From contig NZ_JAPEOQ010000002.1 in NCBI RefSeq assembly GCF_026341035.1, forward strand, positions 1,302,001 through 1,366,000: a stretch of 64,000 nucleotides of DNA, written 5' to 3'. This DNA comes from Streptomyces sp. NBC_01016. GTDB taxonomy: Bacteria > Actinomycetota > Actinomycetes > Streptomycetales > Streptomycetaceae. The notes under the pieces were generated by a model, which saw only the letters and a list, made by a program, of their open reading frames with translations, did no database searches and was not told the origin of the DNA. The translations under genes and the position numbers were made by a program. Shown piece after piece: positions 35,888 through 45,038 of the stretch; the stretch's first letter is position 1; every line of letters begins with the position of its first letter.

Positions 35888-36284
35888 GAGTCTGGTCCCT
35901 CTCGTCCGGTGGACCGCCCGCCCCCGGGCGGTCCGGCTTCGTGTCCGGTTCGAAAGGGGGGTTCTCACTCACGGCCGTGCCGGAAGACCTCTCCGTACAG
36001 GCCGGGTGAGCTGGCATTGCACACCGGTTTGTCGGACCGGTCGCGCGGCACGCGACCCGGCTCCCCCGGACGCCGGAGCGAGCGGGCTCACCGGAACGCG
36101 GCACCCCCCTGCCGCGCCCCGCCCCGGACCTTCGCGACCTCGGTCCCTCCCCTAGATCGCATTTCGTGCTGGTCCGATGCGGGTGGATGTACGACGGTAT
36201 TGATGATTGAGACTGTATGGCAAGACCTGGAACGAGGCCTCACGTTTTTATTGTTTTGGCCATTTCCTTAACTTCCGTCCCCTC
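35888..36284. other. Gene-free stretch between polysaccharide operon and membrane protein gene
   Basis: No open frame here looks coding. The part 36165-36300 is unusually AT-rich for this genome, with runs such as TTTTTATTGTTTTGG. Reading leftward it should hold the operon promoter and 3' end signals of the small membrane protein gene. I could not fix a convincing -35/-10 pair. A tiny leftward frame ATG GCC AAA ACA ... TGA of 7 codons follows an AAGGAA near 36265. Confidence 0.5.
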
Positions 36285-36695
36285 TTAGTGGATTTTCCCG
36301 ATCCGTTTGCGAATCTCCTGGGCCGCGCCCCCACGCAGCTGTCGGATGATCCATTGCAAAAGAAAAGCGGAAGCGCTGAGTACCGCCACGGCGATCACTC
36401 CGCCGTCCACCGACCAGCGGTGCACGGCGAGCATGCCCTGGGCGACCAGCATGACGACCGCGATCGCGCCGGCCACCGAGGTGAGCGCCCGGGCCCACGG
36501 ATCGAGCCCGCGCAGGGCGGCCGCGAACGCGACGCCGGGCGCGGCGAGCAGGAAGAGGAGCGCGAGTGGTCCGCGCAGCGGGGATCCGGCGTGCGAGAGC
36601 GCGAGAACGAGACCCGCGCCTCCCGCGACGACGCCCGCCCCCGCGAGCAGCTGAAGGCCGTCCGATGAAGACGGCTTGATGCCGATGGTCTGCAT
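36285..36695 (-). CDS. Small four-helix membrane protein
   Basis: 136 residues with four predicted TM helices (LLAGAGVVAGGAGLVLALS, PLALLFLLAAPGVAFAAAL, LTSVAGAIAVVMLVAQGML, VIAVAVLSASAFLLQWII). It ends with a basic tail RKRIGKIH. Not recognised. ATG 36695 has no strong ribosome site. It lies upstream of the polysaccharide operon in the same direction but 400 nt away, so co-transcription is uncertain. Confidence 0.75.
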   Translation of the reverse strand: MQTIGIKPSSSDGLQLLAGAGVVAGGAGLVLALSHAGSPLRGPLALLFLLAAPGVAFAAALRGLDPWARALTSVAGAIAVVMLVAQGMLAVHRWSVDGGVIAVAVLSASAFLLQWIIRQLRGGAAQEIRKRIGKIH

Positions 36696-36919
36696 TGGCG
36701 ACTTTGCCCCCCGACGCGCCGGATGCCGGGCTTCAATGTGGCGCAGTCCCGGGCCTGCGTCAAGGAGGCCACAGGGACAACTCCGGAGCCCTGCGGTCCA
36801 GTTGGTCGGCGCTCTACGGGCGTAGCGTCGATGAGCTGAGGGTATGTCATATCCCTGGCATGAACCTGCAACGCGAGCGGGCGGCAGAGACCCTGCTGAT
36901 CCTGCTAAAGGGAGGTTCC

Positions 36920-37729
36920 ATGAGATCTTTCCGGATTGCGGCCCACGTCTCCTCTTTCGTCCTTGCCGCGGTGGCAGCCCTGACCGGGGCCACAGCCGCG
37001 CAAGCCGCCGACTCCGCAGCCGCCACGGGCTATGTGGCCCTCGGCGACTCCTACTCCTCCGGCGTCGGCGCCGGCAGCTACGACGCCGACAGCGGCGCCT
37101 GCAAGCGCTCCACGAAGGCGTACCCGGCCTTGTGGGCAGCGGCCCACTCACCCTCAAGCTTTAATTTCACCGCGTGCTCGGGTGCTCGTACGGGTGATGT
37201 CATCGCCAACCAGCTCGGCCCGCTCGGCGCGGGGACCGGGCTCGTGTCCATCTCGATCGGCGGCAATGACGCGGGCTTCGCCGACGTCATGACGACCTGT
37301 GTCCTGTACTCCGAGTCCACCTGCGTGAAGCGCGTCAACGAGGCTCGTGCGTACGTCACTTCGACCCTGCCGAGCAAGCTCTCCGACGTCTACTCGGCGA
37401 TCAGCACCAAGGCGCCCGCCGCCCACGTGGTGGTGCTCGGCTACCCCCGCTTCTACAAGCTCAGCGGCACCTGCGTGGCGGGCCTCTCCGAGAACGAGCG
37501 CTCGGCCATCAATGGCGCCGCGGACCTCCTCAACTCCACCATCAAGGAGAACGCCGCGACCAGGGGCTTCGCCTTCGGCGATGTGACCAGCACGTTTACC
37601 GGGCACGAGATCTGCTCCGGCGCCGCGTGGCTGCACAGCGTCAACTGGGCGAACATCGGCGAGTCGTACCACCCCACGGCCGCCGGGCAGTCGGGCGGCT
37701 ACCTGCCCGTGTTCGCCTCCGCCGCGTAG
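36920..37729 (+). CDS. Secreted SGNH-family lipase/esterase
   Basis: 269 residues, ATG 36920 after AAAGGGAGG. Signal peptide to about AAQAAD (residue 31). SGNH hydrolase blocks: I YVALGDSYSSGVGAG (nucleophile Ser), III SIGGNDAGF (Gly/Asn of the oxyanion hole), V SYHPTAAGQ (catalytic Asp/His region). Six cysteines (in the GACKRST, TACSGAR, TTCVLYSESTC and GTCVAG/EICSG segments) fit the three disulfides of the Streptomyces rimosus lipase type. Expected to be an extracellular lipase or phospholipase. Convergent with the kinase gene. Confidence 0.92.
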   Translation: MRSFRIAAHVSSFVLAAVAALTGATAAQAADSAAATGYVALGDSYSSGVGAGSYDADSGACKRSTKAYPALWAAAHSPSSFNFTACSGARTGDVIANQLGPLGAGTGLVSISIGGNDAGFADVMTTCVLYSESTCVKRVNEARAYVTSTLPSKLSDVYSAISTKAPAAHVVVLGYPRFYKLSGTCVAGLSENERSAINGAADLLNSTIKENAATRGFAFGDVTSTFTGHEICSGAAWLHSVNWANIGESYHPTAAGQSGGYLPVFASAA

Positions 37730-37738
37730 CCGGATCCC

Positions 37739-37770
37739 GGTCCGCGGACCTCGGTGCGCGGACCTCAGTA
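37739..37770. repeat. Duplicated sequence at the kinase gene 3' end
   Basis: GCGGACCTCGGT (from 37744) and GCGGACCTCAGT (from 37758) lie next to each other. The second runs into the stop codon (TCA, 37765) of the leftward kinase. A perfect 12-mer palindrome GGTCCGCGGACC (37739-37750) overlaps the first copy. Confidence 0.55.
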
Positions 37771-39447
37771 CGTGGGTGAACCGGTGGTGGCCCCGCTCGT
37801 CGGGGTCACCACCTTGCACGTGATCGCGTACGAGACGTAGTTGGACGTCACCGCCACCGGGCTGCGCACCTCGACACCGATCTGCCCGCGCAGCGTCCCG
37901 CCCTCCTCGTAGTGAGTCTGCGTGGTGGTGACCGTACGGGCCTTGTTCGCGGCGCCCTTGGGGACGATCAGCGTCTTCCAGCCGGGGTCCGAGGCCTCGC
38001 CGCCCCGCACCACCCAGCGGTACTGCACGGAGGCGGGTGCGCGGCCCACCGTGATCGTCGCGGCGAAGGCCGGGGCCGCGGCGGCCGGCGGCGGGCACGG
38101 GCCCGAGTAACTGCGGCGCACCGCGCGGACGTTGACCTTGACGGACTGGGCCGGGGTGGTCGTGTGGCCGCCGCTGCCGGAACCGCCGTCGCCGCCGTTC
38201 CCCCCGTTGGTGGAACCGCTATTGCTGCTGCCGCCGTTGTCGCCGGTGGTGCCGCCGCCGGTGTCGCCCCCGCTGCCGCCGTTGTTGTCGCCCGTGGTGC
38301 CCCCGCTGTTGCCGCTGTTGCCGCCCCCGGACGTGCCGCCGCCGTTGTTCGCGTTCCCGCCCGGGTCCGCGTCGCGGTTGAGCATGGCGTACGTGAGTCC
38401 CCCGATGGCAAGGAGGAGGACCACGATGCCCGCGATCATGGCCCTCGACGCGCGGCGCGGGTAGCGGGAGTCGGGCTCCGCGCGGACCGGGGCCGTGGTG
38501 GCCGTCTGCGGGGCGCCCATCGGGAGCGGAGTCAGGGGAGGGACGGGCGTGTGCGCCTGCTGCGACGTCATCGTCGGCTGCGAGGCGAGCGGGGAGGCCT
38601 GCACCGGGCCCGCGCGCAGGGTGCCGCCCGAACCGACGATGCGCAGGTTCTGCTCGGCCTCGGACGCCGGGGTCCGCTCGGCCGGATCCTTGCGCAGCAG
38701 CCCCTCGATCACGGGCGCCAGCGGCCCCGCGCGGTGCGGCGGCGGCAACTCCTCGTCCACGATGGCCCGCAGCGTGCTGAGCGGGGTGTCCTGGCGGAAC
38801 GGCGAGTGCCCCTCCACGGACGCGTACAGCAGCACTCCGAGCGACCACAGGTCCGACTCGGGCCCCGGGGTTCGCCCCAACGCCCTTTCCGGGGCGAGGA
38901 ATTCGGGCGATCCGATGACCTCGCCCGTCATGGTGAGTGCCTGCGTCCCCTCGACCATGGCGATGCCGAAGTCGGTGAGCACCACCCTGCCCTCGTTCGA
39001 CAGGAGTACGTTGCCGGGCTTCACGTCGCGGTGCAGCACGCCCGCCTCGTGGGCGGCGCGCAGCGCGGCGAGCACCTCGGCGCCGATGTGCGCGGCGTAG
39101 GCCGGGGGCATCGGGCCCTCCGCGTCCAACTGCTCGGCGAGCGAGACGCCGCGGACCAACTCCATGACGATCCAAGGGCGTTGTTCCTCGGTGGCCACGT
39201 CGTAGACCGTCACGACGTTGCGGTGCGTGATCCGCGCCGAGGCCCACGCCTCCCGCTCCAGGCGCGCGTACATCCGCTGCACCTCGGCGTCCGGGAGCCC
39301 GGCGGGCGCGCGCACCTCCTTCACGGCGACCTCGCGCCCGAGCACCTCGTCGCGGGCCCGCCACACGGTGCCCATGCCGCCCTCGCCGAGGGGGTCGAGC
39401 AGCCGGTACCTTCCGGCGACCACACGCTCAACCACGGGCGCCCCCAT
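37765..39447 (-). CDS. Membrane-bound Ser/Thr protein kinase (PknB-type)
   Basis: 560 residues from ATG 39447. Hanks-type kinase domain: glycine loop LGEGGMGTVW (21-26), Lys43 in VAVKEV, catalytic loop HRDVKPGNVLL, DFG, and APERALG. Then a Pro/Thr/Ala-rich juxtamembrane region, one TM (about 334-355), and an extracytoplasmic linker made of Gly/Asn/Ser/Asp repeats (GGNSGNSGGT, GGSGGDTGGG). A C-terminal domain of about 110 residues (VKVNVRAVRRSYSGPCPPP ... YRWVVRG) has two cysteines and unknown ligand. No PASTA domains. ATG 39489 is a longer alternative. Confidence 0.88.
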   Translation of the reverse strand: MGAPVVERVVAGRYRLLDPLGEGGMGTVWRARDEVLGREVAVKEVRAPAGLPDAEVQRMYARLEREAWASARITHRNVVTVYDVATEEQRPWIVMELVRGVSLAEQLDAEGPMPPAYAAHIGAEVLAALRAAHEAGVLHRDVKPGNVLLSNEGRVVLTDFGIAMVEGTQALTMTGEVIGSPEFLAPERALGRTPGPESDLWSLGVLLYASVEGHSPFRQDTPLSTLRAIVDEELPPPHRAGPLAPVIEGLLRKDPAERTPASEAEQNLRIVGSGGTLRAGPVQASPLASQPTMTSQQAHTPVPPLTPLPMGAPQTATTAPVRAEPDSRYPRRASRAMIAGIVVLLLAIGGLTYAMLNRDADPGGNANNGGGTSGGGNSGNSGGTTGDNNGGSGGDTGGGTTGDNGGSSNSGSTNGGNGGDGGSGSGGHTTTPAQSVKVNVRAVRRSYSGPCPPPAAAAPAFAATITVGRAPASVQYRWVVRGGEASDPGWKTLIVPKGAANKARTVTTTQTHYEEGGTLRGQIGVEVRSPVAVTSNYVSYAITCKVVTPTSGATTGSPTY

Positions 39448-39496
39448 TCGTGGGAAGACAAGCAAGCGTGACACGACAAGTCTGAACAAAAGTAGC

Positions 39497-41077
39497 TCAA
39501 CCGAGCGCTGTTGCGGCCCCCCTGAACACCAATCCGCAGCCGAGGGCCACCACGACGAAGGCCGAACCGAACGGCACCGCGCGGCTCAGGCCGCGGCGTA
39601 CGAACGCGGCGAGCGGGCCGCGCCCGGGCCGCGGCAGATCCGCGAGGGACTGCGCGATCCGGCCGCCGATGCGCACCACCGTGAAGCCGACCGCGGTGAG
39701 GGTGAGCGCGAGTCCGGCACCGTAGCCGAACACGAGTAACAGGCCGAACCACGCCTTGCCGAGCGCGGAGGCGCCGACGAGCACGACGACGGCCGAGGGG
39801 CTGGGGACGAGGCCTCCGGCGAATCCGAGGAACAGGGTTCCACGGAGGGTGGGTTGAGGCATCGGGTGCGGGTGCGGGTGCGGGTGCGGGTGCGGGTGGG
39901 GATGCGGATGCGCGTGGCCGTGATCGTGCCCGTGCCCGTGGTCATGCGTGTGCTCGTGCTCATGCCCGTGCTCATGGTCATGGGCGTGTGTGTGCGCCCG
40001 TACCGCCGTGCGGTAGCGCCACGCCCTGCGGAGGAGACCCACCCCCGCGGCCGTGACGAGCACACCGCTCGCCAGGCCCAGCCAGGCGATCACCGAGGGC
40101 GCGGCCGCGGAGCCGGCCGTGACGAGGATGCCCAGGGCGATCACGCCGAGCGTGTGCGTGACCGTCACCGACGCGGCGAGCGGCAGCACGTCCCGGAGCC
40201 TTGCCCGGCTGCGGGCCGCGGCGGCCGCCGCCATCAGGGTCTTCCCGTGTCCTGGCGCGAGCGCGTGCAGCGCGCCGAGGACCATCGCGATGCCGAGGGC
40301 CAATGCCCCGAATCCGGGGCCGAGTTCGTGCCGTGACACGAGTCCTGTGAGGGCCTCGGTCCAGCGGTCGGCGCCGCGGGGGAGCACCTCGGAGCCGGCC
40401 GGACGTCCGCGGTCGGCGTCGGCCGCGCCGCCCGCCGCCGGGGCCGCCGGGCCGCCGGGCACGGCCGTGACCGAGGCCGCGACCCGGTCGGGCGGCGAGG
40501 ACAGCAGGTCCTTCGGGTAGCGCGTCAGCCGGTCCGAGATCGACGTGGCGGGCACGTTCGAGGCCTTCAGTGTCATCCGGTCGCCGCGCGCCGTGATCTC
40601 CCGCCAGCCCGGGCCCTTGGCGACGCCGGTGCGCAGCTCGACGCGCACCTTCTCGCCGTGTGTCTCGCCCTGCTTCTCGCGCAGCGGCGCGGTGAACGCG
40701 CACTCCACGCGCAGCGTCTTGAGTCCCGCCTGGCCGGGGCGCAGGCGTGCGTCGGCCGTACGCACCTCAAGGGCGGCCCGACGCCCGTCGACGTCGGCCT
40801 TGGCACTCCGCGCGGCACTCGCGCAGCGTTCCTTCGCCCACACCGCCCGCCCCCGCTCGTCGAGTTCGGGCCGCACCTGCTGCGTCGGGATCTCCGCCAG
40901 GTCCTCCACGTGGTCGACGCGCAGGGCGTCGCGGCCGACGAGCAGCCCGTCGTAGTGGTTGACGGTGAAGTTGCCGAGCGGGTGCGCGGCCGCCCCCGGG
41001 GCGCCGGCCAGGAGGAGCCCGACCGTGGCGGCGCCGAGAGCCGTGGGCAGCGCGACGTACCGCTTCCAGCGCCTCAT
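39497..41077 (-). CDS. NicO/RcnA-like metal transporter with N-terminal extracytoplasmic domain
   Basis: 526 residues, ATG 41077 after AAGGAGG. Signal peptide to about residue 32, then HPLGNFTVNHYDGLLVG starting a secreted domain (to about 200) seen in actinobacterial NicO proteins. The membrane part has NicO motifs: LHALAPGHGKTLMAAAAAA (His residues typical of metal transport) and ASVTVTHTLGVIALGIL; after a loop come LFLGFAGGLVPSPSAVVVLVGA. The loop carries about 22 histidines (HDHEHGH, HPHPHPHP), likely metal-binding. Predicted to move Ni2+/Co2+ or another divalent cation. Its start overlaps the TPR stop by 4 nt (ATGA). Confidence 0.85.
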   Translation of the reverse strand: MRRWKRYVALPTALGAATVGLLLAGAPGAAAHPLGNFTVNHYDGLLVGRDALRVDHVEDLAEIPTQQVRPELDERGRAVWAKERCASAARSAKADVDGRRAALEVRTADARLRPGQAGLKTLRVECAFTAPLREKQGETHGEKVRVELRTGVAKGPGWREITARGDRMTLKASNVPATSISDRLTRYPKDLLSSPPDRVAASVTAVPGGPAAPAAGGAADADRGRPAGSEVLPRGADRWTEALTGLVSRHELGPGFGALALGIAMVLGALHALAPGHGKTLMAAAAAARSRARLRDVLPLAASVTVTHTLGVIALGILVTAGSAAAPSVIAWLGLASGVLVTAAGVGLLRRAWRYRTAVRAHTHAHDHEHGHEHEHTHDHGHGHDHGHAHPHPHPHPHPHPHPHPMPQPTLRGTLFLGFAGGLVPSPSAVVVLVGASALGKAWFGLLLVFGYGAGLALTLTAVGFTVVRIGGRIAQSLADLPRPGRGPLAAFVRRGLSRAVPFGSAFVVVALGCGLVFRGAATALG

Positions 41078-42432
41078 CGTCCCGCCTCCTTCCCCGTGGC
41101 CCCGGCCAGTGCCGCCCGCGCCGCCTTCGCGCCCAGCGGCGAGAAGGCGGGGTTGCGGTCCAGCGCCTCGCGCAGCAGCTCGCGGCCCTCGGCCCGGTCG
41201 CCCGCGGCCAGTTCGATCACGCCCCGGTGGTAGAGGAACGCGGCCTCGCCGAATCCGGTGGCCGTGGCCCGCCGCGCGTACGGCAGCGCCTCCTTGTCGC
41301 GCCCGGCCGCGTGCAGCGCCCAGGCGAGCGCGTCCGCCGTGTGCACGGTGTGCCGGCGCTGCCACTCGGCGCGCGCCGCCTTGAGGCCCGCGGCCCGGTC
41401 GCCGTGCTCCGTGGAGGCGAGCGCCGTGTCCAGGTCGACGTCGACGCCGCCCGCCCGCGCGAGCCGCAGCCAGGTGCCGACGAGGGCGTACTGGCGCTTC
41501 GCCGCCCTGTCGTCGCCGCGCGCCTCGTAGAGCTCGCCGAGCTCCACCAGCGCGGTCGGCAGCGGGGCGCGCGCGACGACGGTCTTCAGGTCACGGATCG
41601 CGCCCGCCGTGTTCCCGCTCGCGGCCCGCGCCCTGCCGCGCCCCTCCAGGGCGGCGACCGCGGCCGGGTCCGCGCGCAGCGCCGTCGCGTAGTGGCGCAG
41701 AGAGTCCTTGTACTGGCCCTGGCGCCAGGCGAGTTGGCCGAGTGCGGTGGCCACGTACGAGACGTCGCCGGGCGCCGTGGCGCCGGCGAGCGCCCGGTCC
41801 AGGACCTTGCGCGCCGTCGTGACGTCGCCGCGCAGCTCATGTACGTATGCGAAGCGGGTGAAGCTCGGGATGCCGGGGCGGCGCGAGTCCGCGACGTCGG
41901 ACGCCTTCAACGCGCCCTTGTAGTCGCCGAGTTCGACGAGCGCGTCGACGCGGAGCGCCAGTGCCGCCTCGCCGTAGGGGTTGACCTTCAGGGCCTTGCG
42001 CGCGAGCCGCAGCGCCCCGTCGAAGTCGTGCCGGGCCGCGGCGAGCGCGGCCTGCCCGGCGAGCGCCGGGTCGTTGCCGGGGCGCAGCTTCAGGGAGCGG
42101 GCCAGGGCGCGCTCGGCCTGGGGGTAGCGGGACGGGTCCGCGCTCACCCGCGCCTGCTCGACGTACGCCGTGCCGAGCGACGCCCACGACGCGTGGTCCC
42201 TGGGCTGGGCCTTCAGGTGCTTCTGCAGCTGGGACACGCCCCGGTCGAGGTCGCCGGAGGCGAGCCGGGCCGGAGCCGGGTTCGGGGCGGTGCCCGTGGT
42301 CACGGCCTTCGGCGGGGAGCCGTCGTCGGCGACCAGGGCGCCCGCGGTGAGGGCGAGGGCGAGCGCGGCGCCCAGGGCGAGCAGCCGCCCGAGCCCCGAC
42401 GCCCCGATCCCCTTGCCGGACAAGGCCTGCAT
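41074..42432 (-). CDS. TPR-repeat membrane protein
   Basis: 452 residues, ATG 42432 with TAGGAG upstream. One N-terminal TM (about 15-34, LGRLLALGAALALALTAGAL), then about nine tetratricopeptide-like helix pairs (GVSQLQKHLKAQPRDHASWASLG, ALVELGDYKGALKASDVA, ALGQLAWRQGQYKDSLRHYATALRADP). TPRs are protein-interaction scaffolds, here on the outside face. Located between the DUF4331 and NicO genes in one direction, so it may join them in a complex. Confidence 0.85.
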   Translation of the reverse strand: MQALSGKGIGASGLGRLLALGAALALALTAGALVADDGSPPKAVTTGTAPNPAPARLASGDLDRGVSQLQKHLKAQPRDHASWASLGTAYVEQARVSADPSRYPQAERALARSLKLRPGNDPALAGQAALAAARHDFDGALRLARKALKVNPYGEAALALRVDALVELGDYKGALKASDVADSRRPGIPSFTRFAYVHELRGDVTTARKVLDRALAGATAPGDVSYVATALGQLAWRQGQYKDSLRHYATALRADPAAVAALEGRGRARAASGNTAGAIRDLKTVVARAPLPTALVELGELYEARGDDRAAKRQYALVGTWLRLARAGGVDVDLDTALASTEHGDRAAGLKAARAEWQRRHTVHTADALAWALHAAGRDKEALPYARRATATGFGEAAFLYHRGVIELAAGDRAEGRELLREALDRNPAFSPLGAKAARAALAGATGKEAGR

Positions 42433-42454
42433 GCGCGCTCCTAGGGACGATTTC

Positions 42455-42545
42455 CGAGAGACGAAGAGGTGACGACGTGACGAGGTGACGAGGTGAGGTG
42501 ACGAGGTGAAGAGACGAAGCGGTGAAGAGACAAAGAGACGAGTGG
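42455..42545. repeat. Purine-rich short repeats between DUF4331 and TPR genes
   Basis: The plus strand reads as imperfect copies of GTGACGAG/GAAGAGACG for about 90 nt (for example GACGAGGTGACGAGGTGA), almost all purines and GT. On the coding strand of the leftward genes this is a pyrimidine-rich 5' leader of the TPR gene. Low-complexity, possibly replication slippage. Confidence 0.6.
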
Positions 42546-42623
42546 AAGGCGCGGCCCGCGGTGGGGAGGATCAGGCACGCGGGCCGCGCCGGTCGGTGGG
42601 TTGCCTGGGACGACCAGAAACGC

Positions 42624-44240
42624 TCAGCCGGAGAACGGCGGACCGAAGCCCGCGCGCCGCCTGCTCCGGCTGCGCCACCACACGAGCGCGGTGCCGATCA
42701 GCAGGAAGCCGGCGCCGGCCGCCGCGAGGGAGGCCGTCACGAGCGTGTCGTCGTCGCCGGAGTCCGAGGACACCGAGCTGCCGGTGAGCTGGTCGCGGAC
42801 CTCGGTGTCGCTCTGCGTCTTGTTCTTGGCGAGCGGCCCGCGCGAGCCCTCCGTGGGCAGCGCCACGTACGGGAAGGTCGACTCGAACTTCTTGTCGTTG
42901 GCGTCGACGGCGTCGCCCAGGTCGTTCTTCTTGCCGAGGAGTTCGCCCTCGACGACCTGGAGCTCGGCGTCCACGACGTCGTCGGAGAGCCGACGCCCGT
43001 TCGGGAAGCCCGCCTTGTCGCCCTCGAGGACACCGAGACGCTTCGGTGAACTCGTCGGCGGTATCGACGTGTTGAGGCGCAACATCTCCGAGGGGCGCAC
43101 GCCCGGCGGCTGGTTGAGGCCCTTCACGCCCTTCAGGAAGACGTCCACCAGATCGTTGCGCGGCGTCTTCGGAGCCTTGATCTTGTAGATCGACTCGATC
43201 AGCTTGGGCAGTTCGGGCTCGGTCACGAACGGCAGGAACTGGCTGTCGTTCCACGGCGAGGACGCGTTGAAGCGGTCCTTGACCTTCTGCGGGTTCACCA
43301 CTTCGTTGACCAGCGGGCTGCCGAGCCTGGACACCTGCGTCCAGTCGCCCTTCGCATCCTTGCGCGAGGTCGTCGACCACACGCCGATGGTCGGCTGGTC
43401 CTTCGACTCCGTCAGGAACGCGGTGGGCACCTGGAGGGCGACCGTGTTCACGTTGTAGCCCTTGAGCGTGTCCCGGCCGACCTCCGAGAGGTTCCCGCCG
43501 TACAGCAGGTCGAAGACGCGCAGGTCGAGGAAGAACGGGTCGTCGGCCTGGCCCACGTACGAGGTGACGCCGCCGCCGACCTTCTTGACCGCCTGGTCGC
43601 GCAGCGTCTTGTAGTCGGGCATCGACGCCTTGCCGACGTTCGACGGCGCCACCGGGGCATCGTCGGCGATCTTCGACTTGGACACGATCTTCTGGTCCTT
43701 CAGGCGCAGCAGATCGATGTCGTAGGTCTGCGTGACGTTGAGGTTCGGGTCGTCGAGGCTCTTCACCGGGCCGGTGTTGTAGAGGAACGTGTTCCCGTTC
43801 TTGGTGTGGGTCTTGAACGTCCACCGGTACAGCAGATCGCCCTGCGCGTCGCCGTCGCTGTCGATGTGCACGTCGTAATGGGCGTCTTCGGGGAACGGGT
43901 AGAAGTTCGGGCCGCCCGCGGGCTCCTCGAAGGGGGTCCAGTTGGCCACCAGGGTCGTGGTGTCCGGCTTGTCGGGGCTCACGAACGCGTACACGTCGGT
44001 GTTGTCGTACTGGGGCTGGCCCGAGATCAGGGGGGCCTCGCGGTGGCTGGAGGCCTCGGCCCGCTGCGGGCCGAGGCCCGTCGCGCCGGCGGCCGCGACA
44101 CCGCCCGCGGCGAGGCCGCCGCAGACCAGGAGCGCCAGGCCCTGTCGCCGGCGCCGCATGCGTGCGCGGGGTGCGCCGCGTGCCATGTCTGGGCTTTCCG
44201 AAGCCGATGCTTTCGATGGCTTCGCTGACTGAGAGGTCAT
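42624..44240 (-). CDS. DUF4331 secreted, C-terminally anchored protein
   Basis: About 538 residues from ATG 44240 (GAGGA upstream); ATG 44186 (MARGAPRAR) is an alternative nearer the signal peptide. Secretion signal with RRRRQ before a hydrophobic core (LALLVCGGLAAGGVAAAGA). DUF4331 core: SSHREAPLISGQPQYDNTDVYAFVSP is diagnostic, followed by FRWTF-like strands and long beta-rich regions. C-terminal TM (DTLVTASLAAAGAGFLLIGTALVWW) and RSRSRRR tail anchor it. Function unknown; the HREAP segment could bind metal. Divergent from sigK. Confidence 0.88.
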   Translation of the reverse strand: MTSQSAKPSKASASESPDMARGAPRARMRRRRQGLALLVCGGLAAGGVAAAGATGLGPQRAEASSHREAPLISGQPQYDNTDVYAFVSPDKPDTTTLVANWTPFEEPAGGPNFYPFPEDAHYDVHIDSDGDAQGDLLYRWTFKTHTKNGNTFLYNTGPVKSLDDPNLNVTQTYDIDLLRLKDQKIVSKSKIADDAPVAPSNVGKASMPDYKTLRDQAVKKVGGGVTSYVGQADDPFFLDLRVFDLLYGGNLSEVGRDTLKGYNVNTVALQVPTAFLTESKDQPTIGVWSTTSRKDAKGDWTQVSRLGSPLVNEVVNPQKVKDRFNASSPWNDSQFLPFVTEPELPKLIESIYKIKAPKTPRNDLVDVFLKGVKGLNQPPGVRPSEMLRLNTSIPPTSSPKRLGVLEGDKAGFPNGRRLSDDVVDAELQVVEGELLGKKNDLGDAVDANDKKFESTFPYVALPTEGSRGPLAKNKTQSDTEVRDQLTGSSVSSDSGDDDTLVTASLAAAGAGFLLIGTALVWWRSRSRRRAGFGPPFSG

Positions 44241-44495
44241 GGGTCCGTCCTCACGCGGTCCGTGCACGAAGTGCGGTTGACGCCAAGCCATTCGGCGCAC
44301 CGCGCCCGGCGGATTGGTCGTCCGCGGATCGATGCGTCGCGGATTGCCGCGCGGTGGGCCCGCGTTCCGCGCCCGTCCGCCCGTACTTCCTTCACGAAAC
44401 TTCGCGGCGCCCCCGATCCGGACCGGGCCCGGCCGCGAACCACGTAGTGGGGGCGGCGCGGCACCGGGCCGCGCCGCCGGGCGGGAGGGGAACCG

Positions 44496-45038
44496 ATGCG
44501 GGCGGACAAGTTGCTGCCATTGGTCGGGCAGGGGGACGTGCGGGCGTACGAGGAGCTGTACGAGCTGGTGTCGGGCGCGGTGTACGGGCTCGTGCTCCGG
44601 GTGCTGCGGGACCCCGCCCAGTCCGAGGAGGTCGCCCAGGAGGTGTTCCTCGAACTGTGGCGCGACGCCGCCCGCTTCGACCCGCGCCGGGGCACCGCGA
44701 TGGCCTGGGTGCTCACCCACGCCCACCGCAGAGCGGTCGACCGGGTGCGCAGCGCCCGCGCGTCCAGGGAGCGCGAGGAGCGCGCCGCGAGCCGCTGGCA
44801 CCGCACCGCCTTCGACGAGGTCGCCGAGCAGGTCGAGACCAACCTGGACCGCGAGTGGGTCCGCCGCTGCCTCGCAGGGCTCACCGAACTCCAGCGCCGC
44901 TCCGTGACCCTCGCCTACTACGAGGGGTACACCTACCGGGAGGTCGCGCAGCGCCTCTCCGTTCCGCTCGGCACCGTCAAGACGCGGATGCGCGACGGTC
45001 TCACGCGGCTGCGCGCCTGCCTGGGGGACGCCGCATGA
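44496..45038 (+). CDS. sigK: ECF sigma factor of the SigK type
   Basis: 180 residues, ATG 44496 with GGGAGGGG upstream. Sigma region 2 (YELVSGAVYGLVLRVLRDPAQSEEVAQEVFLELWRDA, FDPRRGTAMAWVLTHAHRRAVDRVRS) and region 4 (LAGLTELQRRSVTLAYYEGYTYREVAQRLSVPLGTVKTRMRDGLTRLRA) are complete, with a short linker. The group pairs with RskA anti-sigma factors, and one is encoded next with an ATGA overlap. Divergent from the DUF4331-TPR-NicO block, which is the natural target regulon. Confidence 0.9.
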   Translation: MRADKLLPLVGQGDVRAYEELYELVSGAVYGLVLRVLRDPAQSEEVAQEVFLELWRDAARFDPRRGTAMAWVLTHAHRRAVDRVRSARASREREERAASRWHRTAFDEVAEQVETNLDREWVRRCLAGLTELQRRSVTLAYYEGYTYREVAQRLSVPLGTVKTRMRDGLTRLRACLGDAA

